Below are positions 49,146-60,200 of a stretch of 64,000 nucleotides of DNA, piece by piece. The number at the start of each line of letters is the position of its first letter. Position 1 is the first letter of the stretch. Under the pieces are notes generated by a model. The model did no database searches. It had not been told where the DNA came from and saw nothing but the letters and a program-made list of their open reading frames with translations. Origin of the DNA: Lineus longissimus (taxonomy: Eukaryota; Nemertea; Pilidiophora; Heteronemertea; Lineidae); NCBI RefSeq assembly GCF_910592395.1, contig NC_088322.1:10969431-11033430 (forward strand). The letters run 5' to 3'. Position numbers and translations under genes: made by a program.

Positions 49146-49336
49146 ATTGTTGGACTTTATCATGAAGGACACTGTTACTTGGCTTTCTTATTCTACCTCA
49201 AAACAATAGAAACATAGGCAGAAGGCTACGTTAAGCCAATTCGTGAATGGAAGAGGACGTAGTTCAGAGGTAGCACTATAATATGATATCCTGTCTACTT
49301 TTTCATGAACGTTGAGAAAGATCGACTCCTCAGAGA

Positions 49337-49850
49337 ATTCTGCTTAAGACCGTGTACTAAATAAACTCAAAATTTACATAGTTAACAATTTACATTCTGC
49401 AGTGACTCAAAAGCATTCCGCGAAGTTACTATTTATAGCTCACAAGGTCATTTGCATAAGATATTGATGACGTTTTAGTCACGTGACAGTCGGACATCGA
49501 CACTTATTTCTACGCATTTGAGCTTATTTCAAAGTCAATTATCTTTGACCCTGCATTGTTTTTAGCATGAATGATACCATAGAGTCAGAGAGAGAAATAT
49601 TCAGAACAATTATGTAGTATTTCCAACACTCGGACATGTGCCAGATTGAATCTAACTGCCCTAGTTAGAAAGCCTGAATCCATTACGAAACCGCATGTTT
49701 GTAAGACATTGCCTGTAATTCAGCGATGGGGAAATAGAGGGCAGCAGCTGCAGTGACGTCATCTTTGCGGAATGCTATTCTGCTTAAGAACAAGTACTAA
49801 ATAAACTCAAAATTTACAAAGTTAACCATTTACATTCTGCAGTGACTCAA
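49337..49850. repeat. 74-bp direct repeats flanking MITE copy 2
   Basis: 49337-49410 and 49777-49850 are direct copies with a few differences. The MITE (49411-49779) sits exactly at their junction. The left repeat contains the poly(A) signal of the peptide gene, so the right repeat duplicates it. Confidence 0.8.
49411..49779. mobile_element. MITE copy 2, about 365 bp
   Basis: Nearly identical to 6994-7364 over its length, with the same GCATTCCGCGA terminal sequence. The TA on the left is AA here. No ORF. Confidence 0.8.
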
Positions 49851-51923
49851 TTTCAGTTTGAAAAAATGTGTTATGGTATCGTAATAAACACGATTTAAAA
49901 ATCATATTCTTCGTAGAATTTTTAATGTTCTCGTATTCACGTTTTTTTCCAGCTTTTGCTCTGGTCACCGCGATTGCTCAAAAAATACGATCGCACGGAA
50001 TCGCACATGCCTCTTGTCATTTAGCTTTGGTAATCTTATCATGTAGGTAATCAGGCCGTCTTAACTGTATCAAATATGCAAAAAAAGCGTTATGGAGAAA
50101 TGGTAAAACGGATGCTATCTCTAACACTGCGGCTACTTCATTCCAAATCTCGCGAGAATTCTTTTGGCGAGCTTGTATTCAGTATCAATTAATCTCTGCA
50201 TTCAAGCTGATGACAATCCTCTGATAGACCCATGAAGAATTTGAAAAAAATGTGGTTGTGTGTGGTGCAGCGGTTTTGGCTGAAGTTTCAACCATCGGGT
50301 TGGTGTAAGAAAAAGGTGGCCATAACTTCAATATGTTTGTTCTTTTTTGTTTCATTAGTAAACTATTTTTCTAAAGGTGTTCGAATTCAGGTCGCAGCGA
50401 TTTTAATCGCTCGTGTGCGGGACGCTTTTAATAAACAAAGCACTTTTTGTGACTTCGCCAACAGCGTGTGAACAGACGCCTCGACGCTACGACGCCATGC
50501 ATGGCGCAACGTTATGACATCGTGGGCTCATCGGCTTGCTGTTCGCGCTGAATGCTCTTACCCTGGACGGTCAGCGCATTTTATTTTTGTCGCTGATCAT
50601 TGGTTTACCGTTAAGTGTCTGCAGATTGCAACGAACGAAATTGACAGAGGACTTTACTGTATTGAATCTTGAGTCTTAAACAGTCATCCACAATCGGTAG
50701 ATTTGCGCCACGATTGCAGAAGGCGCCACTGTGGAATGACAACAAACCAACACGTGCTATTTACATCAGACCTCGATTTGAGCCAGATCTCGATCGGTGA
50801 TCGAATTAAGGTGCCAGCAACCATGCGAGGTAAGCAATTTTATATCATTAAATATCTAGAGCATTTAAAATCTACCGATTGATATATCAATTATGGATAC
50901 ATAACACGTTTCTGGTGCTGTTTCCTCGGCGTGGGTGATGGATGAGGACAAAGAATTCTCTTGTTTGTACCAGGCGTATTTAAATCCGGCTTTTTCTGAA
51001 GGTAAATGCTCTTGGATCGATCAATAGCCATGCTTCCACCATAAAGCTGTCATTGGTAAAGTATTTATAGCTTACTTATATATCATTATGGTTCCTGGCG
51101 TGTCTAAGTAGGCCTACTCGAAACGGCACAATGTATGGACGGTTCGTGAAGTTATTTTCATAGGCCTATTGATTTGGTAGGTTTCGCAGGAAGGTAGGCC
51201 TAGACTATAGATCCATGCACTTGATTGGGAACAACGTTCACGAAAACGTCGCGTCTCGTCACGTTACAGGGCCATGGCGATTTAGCGGATTCTGCGGATT
51301 CTGCGGAATCTGGTCTGCAGCGGATTTTCTATGTTATGGGTATCCGGTCGTTTCGCTCCCTGACGTTTTCGCCCCCAGTCTTTTCACCCCAAAACTTAGC
51401 CTAATACCATTAGGCCCCACGTGGTGGCGCTGAAGGTGGCCGCTGCCGTGATGTAATGTAATCAAGCTAAATCAAGAGAGTGTCTGAGAGTCACTCTACC
51501 CAAAAACTAGTCGTTTCGCCTCCTGGGACTTGGGGTGGTTTTAAGGATCGTTGCCAGGGTCTCGGGCTTGTCACCTTTCCTCGCATGATCTTGCTGGCTG
51601 TTTTGTCATCAAGAGTGGGATGATTGACTCGGGTGGACGTTTTAGAAAAATCTTTCATTTATTATGGGAAATTCTCTGTTTAAACTGATTAATTTGTCAT
51701 CTGGGAGTCCTGGAAATCATCAGTCATCATGTGACTTGAATATCTTAACTTATGATGGATCATCAAGGCAATCGTATGTTGCTCGTGCACAATTTTGCGA
51801 TGATGTAAAATAAAGAGAGACGTGTCAACCAGGCCAGTGTAGAAGTTTAAAATGTCCCCTGGAAAAATTGTCCGTCCCTATTGTATTCTGCACGATATTA
51901 GCAAATTAACGAATGAGCGAAAC

Positions 51924-52936
51924 ATCACTGGAAATGAGCGACATTGCTTCCCATTGGCTGAATACAGTAAGGAGAATATGGAGCCGATTGGTAACGGAAA
52001 TTTCATTACAGCATTACAAAAATAGTACCAAATTGCGTCCACAACCACTTTTTTTTAAAGATCCAGATCGTATGGAGCCTTAAATTGCATAGCCAATATT
52101 TGATACAACTTATTTTGTTGAAATCGTTTGTGAGTTTTGTGCACTTTTAACAGTTTGGCAGGACCACCGAGCTGCATACAACCAAGGAAATTACTGTGTA
52201 TAGTGGGCTGACCTAAGGTCGAAAATCACCTCTCTTCTCGAAATCAGAGCAAAGTCATTAGCATCCCCAGATCAATTTTCAAAGTTGAAAAACTCCAGGA
52301 TTTATGTATCAAATTAGCTACTACGAACGATATAAAACCTTTGTGCACTTTTTCTATAAAAAAGAGACAAAATTACTCACTCAGAATGACGTTATTCCCA
52401 CTGGGAACGAGTTTTTTTATACTAAAAATCCATGAAAATCCGAAGTTTTTTTGCCTTTTTTCATCAAGTTTGCTTGCCGCCACCATTTTCTAGCTAAATC
52501 ATGTGACAAAAGCTTAAAACCTTGACCCCATTTACCTTAGAAGTGTTCAGAACCTGTACATTCAACACTAGAAACCTCGACTCCAGGTCAACAGCGTTGT
52601 TAGTACAGGCCGCAGCTAGATGGCGAGATCGCTTGGTGGGGGCCGTCTCCACAGTGGTGAACTGCTCACCGAAAAGGACAATTTTATGCTATAAAGACAA
52701 AGCCGGAATCAATGCAAATACCACCCTAGCAAATGGAATTATATTGACAACACTTCCAAATACATACACGTTCGCTCGGTTCTGCAATAGCGTGGTTTCA
52801 GTGTTGAAGGCGCGTGTAACGTTGCCGCGATGATACCGCCCCCGAAACAACAGCGCGGGCATGACGTCAACACATAGCGCTGCCATCTATTAGGAACTGA
52901 GGGAACTATTTCACAATGTCGCTCATTTCCAGTGAT
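51924..52936. repeat. 23-bp perfect inverted repeat spaced by 1 kb
   Basis: 51924-51946 and 52914-52936 are exact reverse complements (core GGAAATGAGCGACATTG). They may be ends or sub-ends of a DNA transposon, or two opposed copies of a short repeat. Confidence 0.6.
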
Positions 52937-53443
52937 GAATGACGTGTGTTTTTCGGGTGCGTAACGACTTACACGATTACGGGCCAACTCGGCCTATTAC
53001 CAACACGGCCTGGGTTATAGGTCGCATTAGGAAGTTGTTTTTTTTATTCATGCTCCCCCCCCACACCGTAGTTCCTAAAATCATTGATTTCTCGGTCCTT
53101 ACAGTATGTCAGTGTTGATTCAGCAGTTGTTTTGGCAAAGACATGTTTTTTGGGAGTTTCTGAAACCTAGAGCGCTACTCAATAGGCGGCTGACAAGAAA
53201 CTACGCATTTATACTGTTGTTGCCGACGTATGTGTACACTGAACTTGGGATGTGCGTCGGCCCCGTGTTGAAATGCCGTCCAGTGCCAGTTGGTGCGTTT
53301 TTCGCTGAGTTGTGCAAAATTCAACATATCTCAAAAGTTGATTTTTGTGTAGCGTAAGAAACTGTCTTTCATAGGAGAATGGTCTCTGTAAGAATTATTC
53401 CGGAAGAAATGTATAATATTTGGGGTTTTTCGTGATTGTCCGG

Positions 53444-54232
53444 CCAGAGATCAAACAGGCTACTGAAGAAAGACTCTGATTTACCAGAGATCAAACAGGC
53501 TACTGAAGAAAGACTCCGATTTACCAGAGATCAAACAGGCTGCCCAAGAAAGACTCTGATTTAACAGAGATCAAACAGGCTGCTGAAGAAAGACTCTGAT
53601 TTACCAGAGATCAAACAGGCTGCTGGAGAAAGACTCTGATTTACCAGAGATCAAACAGGCTGCTGAAGAAAGACTCTGATTTACCAGAGATCAAACAGGC
53701 TGCTGAAGAAAGACTCTGTTTTACCAGAGGTCAAACAGGCTGCTGAAGAAAGACTCTGATTTACCAGAGATCAAACAGGCTGCTGAAGAAAGACTCTGTT
53801 TTACCAGAGATCAAACAGGCTGCTGAAGAAAGACTCTGATTTACCAGAGGTCAAACAGGCTGCTGAAGAAAGACTCTGTTTTACCAGAGATCAAACAGGC
53901 TGCCCAAGAAAGACTCTGTTTTACCAGAGGTCAAACAGGCTGCTGAAGAAAGACTCTGATTTACCAGAGATGAAACAGGCTGCTGAAGAAAGACTCTGTT
54001 TTACCAGAGATCAAACAGGCTGCCCAAGAAAGACTCTGTTTTACCAGAGGTCAAACAGGCTGCTGAAGAAAGACGCTGATTTACCGGAGATCAAACAGGC
54101 TGCTGAAGAAAGACTCTGTTTTACCAGAGATCAAACAGGCTGCTGAAGAAAGACTCTGTTTTACCAGAGATCAAACAGGCTGCTGAAGAAAGACTCTGTT
54201 TTACCAGAGATCAAACAGGCTGCTGAAAAAAG
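53444..54232. repeat. 40-bp minisatellite, about 20 copies
   Basis: Unit core is AGATCAAACAGGCTGCTGAA followed by GAAAGACTCTGAT or GTT and TTACCAG. Copies differ by a few substitutions, including an irregular alternation of GAT and GTT. Since 40 is not a multiple of 3 and stops occur in each frame, it is not coding. Confidence 0.95.
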
Positions 54233-55060
54233 GAGGCAAATGTTTTGACCACAGTTTTTTTGCCTTTTATATAAGGAAAGAATAATGAGTAGGCCTAACT
54301 GTGACACTCATTTTCGCTTCTTTTACACACCAGTTTCCGCATCATCATAAACATCGATTGCGAATATTCTTTGTAGCCCGATATTGCACGAGAACAAAGA
54401 ATTCGTCTAAATAAATAATTTTCCTAAAGTAATGCAGAAAATCACTATTGTCTGCAATAATAGTTGAGAAGTTAATTTTGATGATTAGCATGATCAATAT
54501 AAATTGGAATGTCTTTGTTTTAAGCAAAGGACTAGATGGCAGCACAGAGGAAAAATACTTACCAGGATGTAGCTTGTTACATCACCCTTAGATATTCAAA
54601 GCTGGTAGGCGCGGAATTTAAAAATGGATGAGAGCAAATGTGGCAGTTTTCTAATTGTAAGGGTTTGGATGACTCCGACCAAGGTGTTTAGCTGGACATA
54701 AATGCATGGCCATTTTCAAACTTCTATGTGAAATAATCACATTATCTTATTCCTGATAGTTCAATTGGCTTTCTCAACCTCTAAAACCTATGAATAGACA
54801 CCAAAATCATGACTTTAGCATGAAAAACAAGGGAGATCCGAATATTATGTTGATGCATTTTGGATTTCTCACTGAACCAATCATCTGATGTTACTTCTGA
54901 TAGTCTCAATGTGATCCTTGACCCCTAAAACCTAGGTATAGACACCAAAGCCAAGACTCTAGCATGAATAATAAGAGAGATATAGCGATTTTGAGGTGAT
55001 GGCGGCCATCTTGGACGCCATCTAGAAAAAAAACACTTTCCGGGCCTCAAACTCCACTAA

Positions 55061-56564
55061 ACTTTTTGGATATTGTTCTTGACAACCAACAGCACCGAAA
55101 TCCGTTGAAAAAAAATTTGTTACAATTTGTTGTCGGTTAAGCTGTTGTTTTTCATAAATTGACCTAACTATAAATCTTACTTTTATGTAACACGGAGGAG
55201 TGATATCTATGATATAATACTAGGTCATGATTATATAAGTCTATTACATGTACAAGTACCCACATAAAGGAAATTCTCCCTTGATGGTAAGTGCATTCTA
55301 AACTCGGGACGTTTCATCCTTTGTAATGGGCTGAAAATAAATTGACCTGACTATAAATCTTACTTTTATGTAACACGGAGGAGTGAAACTAAACTAAACT
55401 TTTTGGATATTGTTCTTGACAACCAACAGCACCGAAATCCGTTGAAAAAAAATTTGTTACAATTTGTTGTCGGTTAAGCTGTTGTTTTTCATAAATTGAC
55501 CTAACTATAAATCTTACTTTTATGTAACACGGAGGAGTGATATCTATGATATAATACTAGGTCATGATTATATAAGTCTATTACATGTACAAGTACCCAC
55601 ATAAAGGAAATTCTCCCTTGATGGTAAGTGCATTCTAAACTCGGGACGTTTCATCCTTTGTAATGGGCTGAAAATAAATTGACCTGACTATAAATCTTAC
55701 TTTTATGTAACACGGAGGAGTGAAACTAAACTAAACTTTTTGGATATTGTTCTTGACAACCAACAGCACCGAAATCCGTTGAAAAAAAATTTGTTACAAT
55801 TTGTTGTCGGTTAAGCTGTTGTTTTTCATAAATTGACCTAACTATAAATCTTACTTTTATGTAACACGGAGGAGTGATATCTATGATATAATACTAGGTC
55901 ATGATTATATAAGTCTATTACATGTACAAGTACCCACATAAAGGAAATTCTCCCTTGATGGTAAGTGCATTCTAAACTCGGGACGTTTCATCCTTTGTAA
56001 TGGGCTGAAAATAAATTGACCTGACTATAAATCTTACTTTTATGTAACACGGAGGAGTGAAACTAAACTAAACTTTTTGGATATTGTTCTTGACAACCAA
56101 CAGCACCGAAATCCGTTGAAAAAAAATTTGTTACAATTTGTTGTCGGTTAAGCTGTTGTTTTTCATAAATTGACCTAACTATAAATCTTACTTTTATGTA
56201 ACACGGAGGAGTGATATCTATGATATAATACTAGGTCATGATTATATAAGTCTATTACATGTACAAGTACCCACATAAAGGAAATTCTCCCTTGATGGTA
56301 AGTGCATTCTAAACTCGGGACGTTTCATCCTTTGTAATGGGCTGAAAATAAATTGACCTGACTATAAATCTTACTTTTATGTAACACGGAGGAGTGACCC
56401 ACTTAATAACCCAATCGGGCTGAGTTTTGATATCTATGATATAATACTAGGTCATGATTATATAAGTCTATTAGTATGTACAAGTACCCACATAAAGGAA
56501 ATTCTCTCTTGATGGTAAGTGCATTCTAAACTCGGGACGTTTCATCCTTTGTAATGGGCTGTAC
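55061..56564. repeat. 337-bp satellite, four units plus a partial
   Basis: Units begin at 55061, 55398, 55735 and 56072 and appear identical. Each unit contains a segment of about 50 bases twice (AATTGACCTAACTATAAATC and the same with CCTGAC). After 56398 a short unique insert precedes a diverged partial unit (56429-56564). The array looks very young. Confidence 0.92.
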
Positions 56565-56900
56565 TTGTTTTCTTGCCTCGTAGTCTTAGTCCAAGCCTCA
56601 CTGCCTTCCTTGACTTTGCATTGACCCGCAAAAATACTTCTGCTTGAGAGGGAATTTCTAGTTGTACATTGCGCGTGTCCAATGAAATTACCAGTGCATG
56701 AATATCTTTGGCAAACACGATTTTGTGCAGCTCGCAACCAAAAGTAGGCTAGTAGGCCTATAGTCATGTTTTTCGCTTGCCCACAGGGCCTTAGAATATG
56801 TACTGTAGATTATAAGAGCATGTTGACGTTCATAAAACAATATGTTAACTTGGTGTCATAAGCTAACAATGCTCTCCAGCGAGCGGGCTGAGGGTCTGCC

Positions 56901-57042
56901 AGTTCAAAACAAATTCATTCACTAACGCTGGCGTTTAAAACTTAACTTTGCATTTTACCCTTCAGTTAAGCCCTTAAGATTTACCGTCTGTAAGTTAAGC
57001 TAGCGCCAGCTTCAGTGACAATGCAAGACTTGTTTTGAACAA
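56901..57042. mobile_element. Palindromic mini-element, copy C
   Basis: Left end GTTCAAAACAA and right end TTGTTTTGAAC are exact complements. CACTAACGCTGGCG and CGCCAGCTTCAGTG also pair. The core TTCAGTTAAGCCCTT is shared with copy B. Confidence 0.65.
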
Positions 57043-57205
57043 TCAGGTCCAGGAGAGCCGAATCTCAGAAAATCAAGCCAAAACAGCACAAGTTATATGA
57101 TACATGAGAATATCATCGGAAAGCCAAAACTGCAATTGTCGTTTTTTTTTCTAAGAGTGCCATAGTACGGAAGCAAGGCATGTAACCGGGCTCACCTTTT
57201 ACATC

Positions 57206-60200
57206 ATGGTAGCTGTTATTCCTCGATCAAATGAGACCTATTATTTAATTCCTATTGCAGAAAAAGAGAGCATAGGCCTGCCCGCAGTTGAGACATCAGG
57301 CAAGGAGCTAGACGGGGATCCACCTCCCTTACCGTCAGAAGACATGCCGGTGAGTTGGTTGAACTGCCCATCAAAAGGAAAAGTGCCAATGGTCATATGG
57401 TTAATTCAATTGAAAATGGGGACCCTTTCTCCTTCGCCAGAGATTGTATACCCCTCCGACAGGTCTTCGAACGAAATCTGCCGCAAGAATCGTTCGAGGT
57501 GATGATATAGCTCTTCGAATGTCTGGAAAGCCTTGGTAACAGTATCCGTGTTTTTTTAAAAATCTTGACACATTTTGAGGGCAGTGAGCGATTCAGATAC
57601 TTTTTTATAACCTTATCTCCAAAATTGAGTCGCACCAAAGGACATACTCCACTTCCCTCATCAATCAGGATAAGCTCTTCTACTTCCTGTCTAGGTAGGC
57701 CAATCAGACGCTTTCAGTGCTGCGACCTGTGCCGATAAGACGGAAATGGTATGGTAATTGCTCTTTTGAAGCAGATGACAAAGTATGTATGATTAGAAAA
57801 TGATTTTGCACCTTTTTTGCAGGCGTTACCCCTCCACAAACGACAAGATTTCTGGGCATGGATAGGCAACTTGTTGTTTTTCCTTGGGCTAGCGGGCGCC
57901 ATCTGGGGGATCGGCAATGCAAAAGGCTGGTATGCACCATCCGGGTATGCCCACAATGAAAGTGAGACGTCACAGCAGCGCTTCCTCAAAGAACCAATTA
58001 CCCCGGAACCGGGAGTCAGGGGCAGGTCAGTCAAACATTTTGTTTTTCTGGTTCTCGGCAATTTTTGTAAACACTTGGCTAATCTTGAGTTGAGGGACTT
58101 CATTCAACTTCGGTGTTTCGATGGGCCACCACCCATTCGCATCCTGATAATGATATGTTTCAAATACCAATATAATTATGTCCCTGTTACACAAACAGCA
58201 TGGACAACATAACCTTAATCAAATCTTCCTATGCTAATACCAGAATCCTTTCCTCTCGACAGGGATGGTGTCGGGGCTTCCGGAAGGTGGTACTACTGGC
58301 GACTCAAGCCTGAAGACCAGAACATCTACACCCATCTGTTCGTGTGGATGTCGTACGTTGCCCACCAGCTCTTTGCTTGGACTGCGTTATATTTGGCTCA
58401 GTATTTCAAGGTAACTATTTACATGCATTCTCGAAGGTTTTTTTGTTGTTGTTACATTGTTTATCACATACATATTTGATACTTTCTTTGTAGTGTAAGC
58501 CGTTCCATAGCAATAACGTTTTGACTTCTTCCTTGGCTTTTCACCAGGTTGTGCCTTAGCCGAAACGGCGTTTATCTCTTATCCCTGCTGGATTACAAAA
58601 AAAATAATGTTTGACTGTCATGTAACTTATGAAAGGTGTTTTCTCGATTAGAACAATGTAAGAGACGACTGAACACAATAATACTTTTTGAAAGTCAGCA
58701 AGATAGAGATTAAATGTCGTTTTGGCCACGAGAGTAGATTGCTTTGTACTTCTAATGAAAACATGCGTCGAAAAGTCAATTTCCCTTTCTTGGATTTGAA
58801 CCGCAGAGCTTTAGTTTGCCGGTCCAATGCTCCACCGATTTAGCTATCGGAATTCCCTGATATTCAGAACAATGTGAAGCTACATGTTATACATGGTGAG
58901 CATCCTCCCATAAACAAATCCCTAAAACTTTATTTCTTTCAGAACTTGCCCTCGGCTACTGGACCGCGATTTAGTACAAACCTTGAGTGGTATAACTGGA
59001 TGGGTATTGCCATCAACATTGGCTTTCACCTCCTTCACCTCCTACAAACTCACACGACATACGATGCACTGGCTGCTGATGTCGCTATCAGTAGTTCTCA
59101 ATGTAAGTTTTAAGATATGTAATTTCGGCCAAATGTACGTTATAAGATAAAAGAATATTTGATATTGGTCGAAGTTTATGATGAATTCTTAGCCACAAGG
59201 TAAGCAAAATGAGTGCCAACACACCGATCTTTGAGTTGATTCATCCACAGTCTTTATTGAACACGGTGATAATCAGATTTTTCAAGATTGACCACGCTAC
59301 CTACGGTGACGTATTGTAATAACGTGCACGACGCATGTCAACAAGCGTAGGGCTTGGAAAGGTTCGTCATGCAATTAATATGATGTTTGATTCGCGAAAT
59401 TATTCTGTTATCAAATACTGAAAGAAAAGTTTCAATTCGTTAAAACGACGTTTTTTCAGATCTTGTGGGCAGTAGTCCTATAAAAAGTGATATTTTTTTA
59501 CGCTTACACAAATTCACTCTTTCTCTCCAGGCTCAGTTATAATGCTCATCATCTACATATTCATAATAGAATATCGCGACAGAGGCTATGCCTTCGGCTG
59601 GCCCTCCCAATACGACACTGGTTGCGCAACTAAGGTCCGGTTGACTTACGGTCCGATGTACCTTGTCCGCAAGTACCACGGCTATGCATTCAGCTGGGGA
59701 GCCATTTATACGTTCTGGTACCATCCCATGGAAAATACTTGGGGACACGTCCTAGGTTTTGCGCACACCTACATGATTCTAGTTCAAGGTAAATATTGAA
59801 ATACCAGAAAAAGAGAAACGTATTTTAAGCTCATGCCTCTTATGCAAGTATCAATTCGTGTCTTGTCCCCCCCCCCCCCCCCCCTCAAGGGTACGACACC
59901 TTATCACCCTATAACGACATCTTAAGGCTCAAGCATCACCCTTTTTTCACCAATGCTACTTTTTCTTTCGTCAAGACATCACCATCAACAATATATCAGT
60001 TATCACCGTCATATAAAGTAACCGAACTAATTTTACTGGGTAAGGCTGTATGTTCGACAAGACATCGACACATTAGCATCCTTATTCTTTCCAGCTTCGC
60101 CAAATTTTCACTAAAGGAAAAATAAATACTACTCAAGCATCGGCAAAGATTAGTGGTGATAGCTTAACTACCCTTGAGGAGGGGGGGGGGGGGGGGGGGT

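Larger units (their letters stand above)
49146..53443. other. Spacer with MITE and scattered repeats
   Basis: Holds the MITE copy and its flanking repeats (49337-49850). A possible tiny first exon lies at 50821-50830 (ACCATGCGAG then GTAAGC), which could splice in frame to 57156. A 23-bp inverted repeat lies at 51924/52914. ORFs at 52522-52987 overlap on both strands and are not convincing. Confidence 0.4.

Noticed and set aside
53444-54232. Repeat protein encoded by the 40-bp array
   Set aside because: The unit is not a multiple of three and stops recur in every frame.
53444-54232. CRISPR array
   Set aside because: Repeats are contiguous with no unique spacers, and the genome is animal.
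58778-58862. Functional tRNA gene
   Set aside because: The anticodon and T stems do not pair and position 33 is not T.
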